Part shown: one piece after another, positions 1 to 5,735 of the stretch
Numbering within the stretch: position 1 is the first letter of the stretch
Layout of the letters: each line of letters starts with the position of its first letter
Assembly (NCBI GenBank): GCA_964423225.1
Contig: CAYREE010000140.1
Location: 1-5,735 of the forward strand
Reading direction: 5' to 3'
DNA length: 5,735 bases
Source: CAYREE01 sp964423225
Lineage (GTDB): Archaea; Altiarchaeota; Altiarchaeia; IMC4; SCGC-AAA252-I15
Made by a program: the position numbers and the translations under genes
The notes under the pieces: generated by a model
Databases searched by the model: none
What the model saw: only the letters and a program-made list of their open reading frames with translations
What the model was told of the DNA's origin: nothing

Positions 1-2849
1 ACAAGGGCTTATTCTATGCTATTAATAAATCCGGTTCAGACGCTTGTAATTTTGGGGCGAGATATATGAAACGGAGTTCACCAGTATTATCTGACGGAAT
101 AGTCTTCTTCGGATCAAAAGACGGCCACATATACTCTTTAAATGCAACAACCGGAGAGTTAATCTGGGATTATAAGACTGGTTCATACATCACTTCTAAT
201 CCCCTAATTATAGAAAATTTAGTATTCATAGCCTCTGCCGACCGCAAAATCTATGCTTTTAATAAGAAAACAGGTTTGTTAGTATGGAATATCTCACATA
301 TACAATATGCAATATTTTTAGGTTCTGATAAAAACATATTAATTGTTCCCACAATTCAGAGAAAAATATTTTTTTATAACTCATCTACTGGCGAATTATT
401 AAAAACATATGATGTGGCTGGGAGGTTAACCACAAATTTTCTAATTGGATCGGATTGGATGATATATACTTCAATGGTCAATAAAGAAAAAATAAATTAT
501 ACTAATTCAATCCAAAAAATCCATTACGATTCAGGAATGACATTATGGAAAACAGAATTTGCAAAAACAATATATTCAACCCCCGTAATAGATGATGAAG
601 TAGTTCATATAGGGACAGATGAAAAAAAAATATACAGTTTAAATTTTACCTCTGGAGAAATAATCCAGAATCTATCATTAAATGGATTTATCCGTGGCAA
701 GATCCTATTTGATCAAGGAAATATGTATGTTGTTTCAGGAGATAGGAAAATAACTGCATACGGTGACCAACCGGATGCGTATGTAAATAATATAGACTTT
801 AACGGACTTCTTTACGCTGGGCGGCAAGTACAGTTCATAGTCGATATATCAAATAAAGGAAATGCTATCATTAACAACCTCGATGCCACTCTCTTCATTG
901 ACCGAGTGAAGATCAATACAAAAAATATTAGTATACACCCAAATTCAAAGGAGACAATTCACTATAACTGGAGCCTTGTACATGGAACACACTTGATTGA
1001 GATAATACTAAACAAATACAATAACCGACCAGAATCAAATAAGTCAAATAACAATTATGGCATATTATTCTCAGTACGATCTGATTGGCCTCGTTTTAGA
1101 GGTGGTACAGAAAATTTAGGTTTTTTTAATAATACAGATTCATTCAGTGAGGTATCACATAAAGTACCTTGGAAATGTATTGTTGATGATAATAAACCGA
1201 GAAACATGCGTAAAGCCGGGTATCTATGGGATACATATAGGAATTCAATATCTTTTAGACCACTAGAATTTAAACTACGATTAAATTGTAGTACTAAAGA
1301 CGTGTTCACTGGAACTTTTATGAACACTTGGAATTGTTCTGTTATAAACAATAGTTATTTTTTTCCGGGATATCAATTTTGGTTGATGAAAAATTATTTC
1401 AAGGAATTTGATGAAATTAGCTATAACAAATCAATTGCGGATGGAGAAGATGTGACCATACCCTATAGGTTCCCTCGGATTGATCTAAACATGTCATGCA
1501 CTGCTGATTCACCTGATTCAGTACCTTTCATGGACTATAATGTTAGATGGTATTGCACGAGGAATCGTAGGTTAAATTACACTCCAATGAAACATACATC
1601 AGCCTGGAACTGTGTTTTTACAACATATTCAACTTATAATATAAAAAATATTTCAAGTATAAAAAATTATAATCGACATTTGTCAACTAGAAAAATAAAA
1701 CATGTTAATACGTCTGATTATGATGTAAAATGGAAATTTAAGACACAAGACAAAATTCGTTCTAGCCCAATACTAACCGATTTAAATGGAAATGGATTCA
1801 TGGAGATTATATTTGGATCAAATGATGGAAAACTCTATTGTATTGACCATAATGGCAATATTAAATGGGAATATTCAACAAAGGGCAATATAATATCCAC
1901 ACCAGTTGCTCAAGATATTGATGATGATGGTAGAATCGAGTTATTGTTCGGATCAAATGATAATAATTTCTACTGTCTTGATGATCAAGGATCTCTGAAA
2001 TGGAGTTTTTTAACCAACGGAAAAATAACGTCTTCCCCAATAATTATGAATTTAACACAGACGAATAAACGCGTTGTTTTCGGATCATGGGATGGGTATG
2101 TTTATGCCTTAACACCTGAAGGTGTAAGTGACTGGATATATAAAACTCATGGACCTATTAAATCATCCCCTGCACTATTGGATGTGGATGGGAATGGTGT
2201 TGATGAAATAGTTATCGGGTCTGATGATAATAATATTTATGCTTTAAATTATCCCCCATATCTAACCTGGGCTTATCTAATGAATGATGATGTACAATCT
2301 GCCCCTGTAATCTCAAATACATATAAACATAATGTAAAAAATATTATCGTATTATCCTATGGGGGTGAATTAAATAATCTTTACAAACAAGCCCTTACAA
2401 GTCAATATATTCCAACAAAACAAGGTCCTAAAGAGGTGAAAAGAAGTAGGTTCTTTCCGAAATGGGGGTATGATTATCAAAAAAATTCTGAAAATTCACC
2501 TGCTGTCGGGGATGTTAATAATGATGGAATTATTGATATTGTGTTTACTTCTGGCAATGATATACTTGTAATGAATGCAACAGGATCTAGGATCCAAAGA
2601 AGCACTATAACAGGTCCCTTTTACTCTAGTCCAGTAATTGTAGATCTAGACGGTGATAAGCAAGGAGAGATAATCCTAGGTTCTAGCAAAGGCATCCTTA
2701 ATATTATCAGTAATAAAACGATTAAACAAAGATTTTTAATAGGCAGTCCAATACATTCCAGTCCCGCATTTTCAGACGTGGATAATGACGGTATTGTAGA
2801 ATTCTTTATTGGAGCTGATGATGGTTATCTATACGCGTTTGACACATAA
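1..2849 (+). CDS. Large surface beta-propeller protein (PQQ-like, CARDB-like and FG-GAP-like domains), 5' partial
   Basis: The frame is open to the left edge. Codons from base 3 already read as a propeller strand (GLFYAINKSG), so the Met at base 66 is internal and the true start and any signal peptide lie upstream. Numbering from that Met, residues 1-235 are PQQ-like blades of about 40 residues (for example GSKDGHIYSLNATTGELIW). Residues 239-337 resemble a CARDB beta-sandwich. Residues 340-353 carry the PQQ-domain opener DWPRFRGGTENLGF. Residues 368-550 are an unassigned segment with six Cys. Residues 551-927 are eight blades with DxDxDG-like calcium loops. No membrane anchor is visible at the C-terminus, which ends on a blade strand (YLYAFDT). 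Such proteins are usually secreted or surface-bound and mediate binding or adhesion; no catalytic motif is seen. The domain class is well supported, but the ligand and exact role are unknown. Confidence 0.9.
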   Translation, partial: KGLFYAINKSGSDACNFGARYMKRSSPVLSDGIVFFGSKDGHIYSLNATTGELIWDYKTGSYITSNPLIIENLVFIASADRKIYAFNKKTGLLVWNISHIQYAIFLGSDKNILIVPTIQRKIFFYNSSTGELLKTYDVAGRLTTNFLIGSDWMIYTSMVNKEKINYTNSIQKIHYDSGMTLWKTEFAKTIYSTPVIDDEVVHIGTDEKKIYSLNFTSGEIIQNLSLNGFIRGKILFDQGNMYVVSGDRKITAYGDQPDAYVNNIDFNGLLYAGRQVQFIVDISNKGNAIINNLDATLFIDRVKINTKNISIHPNSKETIHYNWSLVHGTHLIEIILNKYNNRPESNKSNNNYGILFSVRSDWPRFRGGTENLGFFNNTDSFSEVSHKVPWKCIVDDNKPRNMRKAGYLWDTYRNSISFRPLEFKLRLNCSTKDVFTGTFMNTWNCSVINNSYFFPGYQFWLMKNYFKEFDEISYNKSIADGEDVTIPYRFPRIDLNMSCTADSPDSVPFMDYNVRWYCTRNRRLNYTPMKHTSAWNCVFTTYSTYNIKNISSIKNYNRHLSTRKIKHVNTSDYDVKWKFKTQDKIRSSPILTDLNGNGFMEIIFGSNDGKLYCIDHNGNIKWEYSTKGNIISTPVAQDIDDDGRIELLFGSNDNNFYCLDDQGSLKWSFLTNGKITSSPIIMNLTQTNKRVVFGSWDGYVYALTPEGVSDWIYKTHGPIKSSPALLDVDGNGVDEIVIGSDDNNIYALNYPPYLTWAYLMNDDVQSAPVISNTYKHNVKNIIVLSYGGELNNLYKQALTSQYIPTKQGPKEVKRSRFFPKWGYDYQKNSENSPAVGDVNNDGIIDIVFTSGNDILVMNATGSRIQRSTITGPFYSSPVIVDLDGDKQGEIILGSSKGILNIISNKTIKQRFLIGSPIHSSPAFSDVDNDGIVEFFIGADDGYLYAFDT
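780..1076 (+). other. CARDB-like beta-sandwich domain within the surface protein
   Basis: Residues 239-337 (from the Met at base 66) read YVNNIDFNGLLYAGRQVQF, then a VDISNKGNA turn, NNLDATLFIDR, a NSKETIHYNWSL strand and a HLIEIILN strand, ending in NNYGILFSV. This order (opening beta strand, 'N-x-G' turn, strand pair, 'W-x-x-x-x-G-x-H' hairpin, closing strand) fits the CARDB family of extracellular Ig-like modules common in archaeal surface proteins. It probably acts as a spacer or adhesion module between the two propeller parts. The assignment is by eye and has not been scored against a profile. Confidence 0.65.
1167..1715 (+). other. Unassigned Cys/Trp-containing segment inside the surface protein
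   Basis: Residues 368-550 lie between the PQQ-domain opener DWPRFRGG and the first clear blade (VKWKFKT, residue 554 on). In related proteins those two elements are normally close together. The segment has six Cys (371, 408, 424, 478, 497, 516), four of them in W-x-C motifs (WKC, WNC, WYC, WNC). Two stretches look alike: LRLNCST, then FMNTWNC; and LNMSCTA, then FMDYNVRWYC. Both fit L-x-x-x-C-[ST], a 10-13 residue gap, then F-M-x(2-5)-W-x-C. I do not recognise a family. It could be a pair of diverged Ig-like modules with disulfides, or a degenerate blade region. Confidence 0.5.
1731..2846 (+). repeat. Eight propeller blades of about 44-45 residues with calcium-loop motifs
   Basis: The S-[ST]-P or S-A-P turn recurs with its Pro at residues 568, 613, 658, 702, 747, 812, 856 and 900. 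Spacings are 45, 45, 44, 45, 65, 44 and 44, so one blade is enlarged. A W-x-[FY]-x-T-type docking motif precedes each of the first four (WKFKT, WEYST, WSFLT, WIYKT). DxDxDG-like loops follow in six blades: DLNGNG (572), DIDDDG (617), DVDGNG (706), DVNNDG (816), DLDGDK (860) and DVDNDG (904). Blades 3 and 5 lack them. Eight repeats fit one closed eight-bladed propeller of FG-GAP/PQQ type with bound calcium; the closure and calcium binding are inferences. Confidence 0.8.
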
Positions 2850-2854
2850 TCTGT

Positions 2855-3514
2855 TCATTTCCTTAAGAGCAATAAATATTTTGTAATATTAGAGGGAAAT
2901 GGAACCTTAGACTGTGGTATTAATTCAACATCTTTAAAACCGTGAGTTATACATGAATCAATAAACTCAACTGGTCCAGTAGGTTTAAAGTGCCATAATA
3001 AACCTGATATATCACCTAATAAACCATCCTTCACACCGAAATTTATGAAGAATCCATCCGTTTTTAATAAACGGAATATCAGTGGAATTGTTTCGTCTAA
3101 AACAGCATATTCAGAAACCGCACCTGTGCTAACAACCAAATCAAATGACGAATCATTTAAACAAACCGAATTATTGTCCGGATAATCATGAAATGATTCA
3201 ACACAATTGAAATCACCGATAATTGTTCTTGAATCAGGGAACCTCTCATAATACATCCTCAACATTTCTTCAGATAGATCAAGGCCTGTAATCTTGGCGG
3301 ATGGATAGCGTTTTAACAGTATCTGAGTAGAAATACCAGTCCCACAACCAATATCCAGGATCGATGGTGTTTCAGGCATATTAATATCCATAGAATGCAA
3401 AAATCGTTTCAGACACCGAGTATATCCCAGAAAAACCATTAATTTATCGTATAATGTAGCCCTACTGTCATATAATCCCTGTGTTTTTAATGTTTTTGAT
3501 TCATGAAAATTCAT
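2855..3514 (-). CDS. Class I SAM-dependent methyltransferase
   Basis: This 219-residue protein has the Rossmann-fold methyltransferase signature. Motif I, ILDIGCGTG (residues 52-60), binds SAM. ITGLDLSEEML (75-85) supplies the acidic residue D79 for the SAM ribose. GD at 100-101 marks the next strand, FDLVVSTGAV (124-133) is motif IV-like, and the C-terminal strands follow LLKTDGFFINFG. The length is normal for UbiE/type-11-like single-domain enzymes. The N-terminus, with YDSRATLYDKL, is the usual SAM-lid helix. The substrate cannot be told from sequence and no neighbour points to one. The ATG at 3514 is the first in frame and sits at the edge of a 36-bp spacer shared with purC, which suggests a leaderless or very short leader. 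The gene ends 5 bp from the stop of the convergent surface-protein gene. The family call is firm; the function is open. Confidence 0.9.
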   Translation of the reverse strand: MNFHESKTLKTQGLYDSRATLYDKLMVFLGYTRCLKRFLHSMDINMPETPSILDIGCGTGISTQILLKRYPSAKITGLDLSEEMLRMYYERFPDSRTIIGDFNCVESFHDYPDNNSVCLNDSSFDLVVSTGAVSEYAVLDETIPLIFRLLKTDGFFINFGVKDGLLGDISGLLWHFKPTGPVEFIDSCITHGFKDVELIPQSKVPFPSNITKYLLLLRK

Positions 3515-3516
3515 TG

Positions 3517-3525
3517 TTATTTATT
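3517..3525 (+). promoter_or_regulatory. Putative TATA box for purC
   Basis: The AT-only stretch TTATTTATT lies 26-34 bases before the purC ATG. That is the usual archaeal TATA distance if transcription starts at or near the ATG. No Shine-Dalgarno-like sequence is seen before purC, which agrees with a leaderless message. The match to consensus is weak, so this rests mainly on position. Confidence 0.35.
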
Positions 3526-3536
3526 CTCAATTTGAG
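3526..3536. promoter_or_regulatory. Short palindrome in the divergent spacer, candidate operator
   Basis: CTCAATTTGAG is a perfect inverted repeat, with 5-bp arms around one central base. It lies almost at the middle of the 36-bp spacer, between the two putative TATA boxes. A dimeric regulator bound here could affect both promoters. The arms are short and chance occurrence in AT-rich DNA is possible. Confidence 0.3.
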
Positions 3537-3543
3537 TAATATA
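3537..3543 (-). promoter_or_regulatory. Putative TATA box for the methyltransferase gene
   Basis: On the minus strand this reads TATATTA. It lies about 23-29 bases upstream of the methyltransferase ATG, the distance expected for a leaderless archaeal transcript. It is supported only by position and composition. Confidence 0.35.
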
Positions 3544-3550
3544 GATACTT

Positions 3551-4441
3551 ATGGATAATACGGTTATACTCGATACGAAATATGATGATCTAAACCTATT
3601 TGGTAAGGGAAAAGTTAGAGATATTTATGATTTAGATGATAAGCTTCTATTAATCGCCACAGATAGGATATCTGCCTTTGATCATATTCTACCCAATGGA
3701 ATACCTATGAAAGGTAAGGTATTGAATAAGTTAAGCGAATTCTGGTTTGATGAAACCACTGACATAGTAAAAAACCATAAGATTACTACTAACACAAGTG
3801 ATTATCCAAGTTCTCTTAAAGAACATCTCGATGAATTAGCAGACCGGTCAATGATAGTGAAAAAAACCGAGACATTCCCTGTTGAATGTGTTGCAAGAGG
3901 CTATATTTCAGGTTCTGCCTGGAAAGAATACCAGGAAAAAGGAATGGTTTGCGGAATTGAATTAACTGAAGGTTTGAAAGAATCGGAAAAAATCGATAAT
4001 CCAATATTTACGCCGGCAACAAAGGCAGAGACCGGACATGATATAAATATCTCATATGAAGAATGCGTTGGTATAATCGGTGAACAACAGACAAAAGAAT
4101 TAAAGGAATACACTCTAAAACTCTATGAACGAGCATGTGAAATAGCAGAATCTAAAGGCATAATCATTGCAGACACAAAGTTTGAATTCGGTATCCTTGA
4201 TGGTAATATAATATTAATAGATGAAGCATTAACACCCGATTCATCAAGATTCTGGCCTAAAGATGATTATAAACCTGGACGGTCCCAAAAGAGTTTTGAT
4301 AAACAATATGTTAGAGACTATCTATTAGAAATCGGTTGGGATAGAGAGCCTCCCATACCCACGCTTCCAAAAGAGGTAATAGAAGATACAAGTAGAAAAT
4401 ATCAGGAAGCATATTCGAATATAACTGGAAAAAAATTATAA
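3551..4441 (+). CDS. purC: Phosphoribosylaminoimidazole-succinocarboxamide (SAICAR) synthase
   Basis: PurC joins CAIR and L-aspartate with ATP to make SAICAR in cytosolic de novo purine synthesis. The 296-residue product carries the family landmarks in order: the nucleotide-loop region GKGKVRD (18-24), DRISAFD (38-44), VARGYISGSAW (114-124), TKAETGHD (157-164), ADTKFEFG (207-214) and IDEALTPDSSRFW (223-235). All look intact. At 296 residues it belongs to the long form, like yeast Ade1 (306), with the extra C-terminal stretch after DDYKPGRSQKSFDKQYVRDYL. Escherichia coli PurC (237) and several archaeal enzymes are about 235-245 residues. The long form may therefore be a lineage trait or an old transfer. 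The ATG at 3551 gives a complete N-terminus without a Shine-Dalgarno site. No other purine gene is in the window. Confidence 0.97.
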   Translation: MDNTVILDTKYDDLNLFGKGKVRDIYDLDDKLLLIATDRISAFDHILPNGIPMKGKVLNKLSEFWFDETTDIVKNHKITTNTSDYPSSLKEHLDELADRSMIVKKTETFPVECVARGYISGSAWKEYQEKGMVCGIELTEGLKESEKIDNPIFTPATKAETGHDINISYEECVGIIGEQQTKELKEYTLKLYERACEIAESKGIIIADTKFEFGILDGNIILIDEALTPDSSRFWPKDDYKPGRSQKSFDKQYVRDYLLEIGWDREPPIPTLPKEVIEDTSRKYQEAYSNITGKKL

Positions 4442-4447
4442 CAGATC

Positions 4448-4461
4448 TTATATATTTATAA
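4448..4461 (+). promoter_or_regulatory. Putative TATA box for the nucleotidyltransferase gene
   Basis: TTATATATTTATAA in the purC-to-nucleotidyltransferase spacer is the strongest TATA-like run in the window. A start about 25 bases downstream would fall near 4480 and leave a leader of about 20 bases that includes the Shine-Dalgarno site at 4493. A second, weaker run, CTATATACT (4465-4473), is an alternative. This suggests the gene has its own promoter even though purC lies upstream in the same direction. Confidence 0.5.
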
Positions 4462-4492
4462 TTCCTATATACTGTTCCTTTAAACAACGTGC

Positions 4493-4497
4493 GTGAT
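4493..4497 (+). promoter_or_regulatory. Shine-Dalgarno site that supports the TTG start
   Basis: GTGAT can pair with the ATCAC part of the archaeal 16S 3' end (AUCACCUCCU). It sits 5 bases before the TTG at 4503, the normal spacing for a GGTGAT-type site. An in-frame TAA at 4497-4499 rules out any start further upstream. Confidence 0.6.
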
Positions 4498-4502
4498 AAC
4501 TC

Positions 4503-5735
4503 TTGAAAGCGGTCTTATTAGCGGGTGGATTAGGGACGAGGATGCGGCCTTTAACGTTTTCCAGGCCAAAACCATTATTACCACTTCTTAATAAACCTAT
4601 ATTATTTCACATACTAGATTACCTTAAAAGTCATGGAATCACTGAAGTTTATTTAACGACAAATTATCGCAGGGAGATAATCAGTGAAAATGTTGGGACA
4701 GAATATAATGGTGTAAAATTATATTATCCACTTGAAGAAAAACCCTTGGGGACTGCAGGATCGGTTAAGAATATCCATGACTTGTTGGATGATACATTCA
4801 TCGTTATCCAAGGAGACACTATTACAAATATAGACCTATCAAATCTAGTTAAATACCATAAATATTACAGTGGTTTATGCACGATAGCAGGCTATCAAGT
4901 TGAAGATCCCTGGAATTTCGGTGTCATGGAACTATATGATGATGGACACATCAAACAATTCCATGAGAAACCGAAGATAGATGAATGTGTTAGTAATATC
5001 ATAAACACGGGAATATATGTTCTAGAACCAGAGGCATTGGATTTCATTCCAGCAGATACTTTCTTTGACTTTGCAAAAGACTTGTTTCCACGCTTACTTG
5101 AGCGAGAAAGCATCTACTCAACACAGTTCAGTGGTTTTTGGGTTGATGTAGGTCAGCATGGAGGATATATCAAGGCAAAAAATTGGCTATTGTCAAATAT
5201 AAACACGAGTATACCTGATACTGTGACTCTCGATGGCAAGATAAACGGAAAAGTCATACTAGGTGAAAATACAATCTTGGAAAAAGATTCGACAATAATC
5301 GGACCTGCAATAATCGGAGATAATACACTGATAAAAGGCAAGAGTCAGATAGGTCCTTACAGCACAATACATAACAATGTTACGATTGGAAAGAACTCGT
5401 ATATTGATGCTGGAATAGTATTTGAAGATAGTACTTTTGGAGATCATTTAAATGTAAAAGAGGGTTTTATAGGTGAGGGATGCACGACAGGATTAAATAC
5501 GATTGTAAATGAGAATGCATTAATAGGTCCACAATGTAAACTCGGCAAGGATATATCAATAATAAACGGGTCAAGAATATGGCCGAGCACAAAAATACTA
5601 AGCAATTCCATAGTAAGTGGGACTTTACGGTCGTTTATACCCTCAGAAGCGCATAGATTCGATCCTAGGTTTAGTCTACGAACTGTTTCAGCCGACGAAG
5701 CATTCTATTTTAACCAGTCCGTAGGAGGTTACATC
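4503..5735 (+). CDS. Sugar-phosphate nucleotidyltransferase with left-handed beta-helix domain, 3' partial
   Basis: The first 411 codons are visible and the frame is open to the window end. The enzyme should transfer an NMP to a sugar 1-phosphate, giving an NDP-sugar for glycans or glycolipids. Residues 1-230 are the GT-A-like catalytic domain: GGLGTRMRPLT (8-18) binds the nucleotide triphosphate, RPKP (21-24) holds the catalytic Lys, PLGTAGSV (81-88) is the base/sugar loop, QGD (103-105) and WVDVG (213-217) give the metal-binding Asp residues, and EKP (155-157) and NTGIY (168-172) bind sugar. Residues about 251-375 are hexapeptide repeats (IGDNTL, IGPYST, IGKNSY, IGEGCT, IGPQCK) forming a left-handed beta helix. 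A further tail starts at about 376. It resembles ManC/GlmU-like enzymes and the archaeal NDP-sugar synthases, including nucleotidyltransferase-phosphomannomutase fusions. Sugar and nucleotide specificity cannot be read here. TTG is the forced start: a stop lies just upstream, and the first ATG (4542) would delete the GGLGTR loop. Confidence 0.93.
   Translation, partial: MKAVLLAGGLGTRMRPLTFSRPKPLLPLLNKPILFHILDYLKSHGITEVYLTTNYRREIISENVGTEYNGVKLYYPLEEKPLGTAGSVKNIHDLLDDTFIVIQGDTITNIDLSNLVKYHKYYSGLCTIAGYQVEDPWNFGVMELYDDGHIKQFHEKPKIDECVSNIINTGIYVLEPEALDFIPADTFFDFAKDLFPRLLERESIYSTQFSGFWVDVGQHGGYIKAKNWLLSNINTSIPDTVTLDGKINGKVILGENTILEKDSTIIGPAIIGDNTLIKGKSQIGPYSTIHNNVTIGKNSYIDAGIVFEDSTFGDHLNVKEGFIGEGCTTGLNTIVNENALIGPQCKLGKDISIINGSRIWPSTKILSNSIVSGTLRSFIPSEAHRFDPRFSLRTVSADEAFYFNQSVGGYI

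Noticed and set aside
1055..1351. A 98-codon minus-strand ORF antisense to the surface-protein gene
   Set aside because: It lies wholly inside a long, well-supported gene, has no recognisable domain and has no promoter or ribosome site of note. It overlaps the odd Cys/Trp segment, but the plus-strand frame remains open across the whole region.
1167..1715. A frameshift or decayed region as the cause of the unusual Cys/Trp segment
   Set aside because: The plus frame stays open through the segment and rejoins regular blades in frame. Spot reading of the other frames near 1165 gave no blade-like sequence before stops. A compensated pair of shifts cannot be fully excluded.
1809..2000. DNA direct repeats such as the recurring GGATCAAATGAT
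   Set aside because: These are codons for the repeated GSND blade motif and are explained by the propeller repeats, not by a mobile element or CRISPR array.
3816..4113. Two minus-strand ORFs of 62 and 70 codons inside purC
   Set aside because: They are antisense to conserved purC motifs, and their sequences follow from the purC codons. Nothing supports expression.
4442..4502. A terminator or riboswitch after purC
   Set aside because: The spacer is only 61 bp, with no stable GC-containing hairpin and no clear poly-T tract. Its AT runs are better read as a TATA box.
4542..4544. ATG as the start of the nucleotidyltransferase
   Set aside because: It would remove the first 13 residues, including most of the GGLGTRMRPLT nucleotide-binding loop. 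The TTG at 4503 has a Shine-Dalgarno site at the right distance.
4895..5447. Three minus-strand ORFs of 62-72 codons inside the nucleotidyltransferase gene
   Set aside because: They are antisense shadows of an intact conserved enzyme, and two of them overlap each other.

Overview
The window is AT-rich (roughly one-third G+C by eye) and looks archaeal. Coding sequence favours AGA/AGG and ATA codons. TATA-like boxes sit at archaeal distances from starts, one gene has a GTGAT Shine-Dalgarno site, and another appears leaderless. The large surface protein, with PQQ-like blades, a CARDB-like domain and FG-GAP-like blades, is typical of euryarchaea such as Candidatus Thermoplasmatota. That lineage is an inference from gene content, not a proven placement. 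I see no tRNA, rRNA, CRISPR array, insertion sequence or attachment site.

Layout: (1) Bases 1-2849, plus strand, hold the C-terminal 948 codons of a very large secreted or surface beta-propeller protein whose start lies upstream. (2) Bases 2855-3514, minus strand, hold a class I SAM-dependent methyltransferase that converges on gene 1 with only 5 bp between the stops. (3) Bases 3515-3550 are a 36-bp divergent promoter spacer with an 11-bp palindrome near its centre. (4) Bases 3551-4441, plus strand, hold purC (SAICAR synthase) of the long, yeast Ade1-like form. (5) Bases 4442-4502 are a short spacer with a TATA box and a Shine-Dalgarno site. (6) Bases 4503-5735, plus strand, hold a sugar-phosphate nucleotidyltransferase with a left-handed beta-helix domain, started by TTG and cut by the window end.

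The genes do not form one obvious pathway. purC serves de novo purine synthesis. The nucleotidyltransferase makes an activated sugar, probably for surface glycans. The propeller protein is a likely extracellular, possibly glycosylated, product. The methyltransferase substrate is unknown. The most unusual part is a roughly 180-residue Cys/Trp-containing segment in the propeller protein (bases 1167-1715), between a familiar PQQ-domain opening motif and the blades that normally follow it. I do not see a convincing new multi-gene system here.
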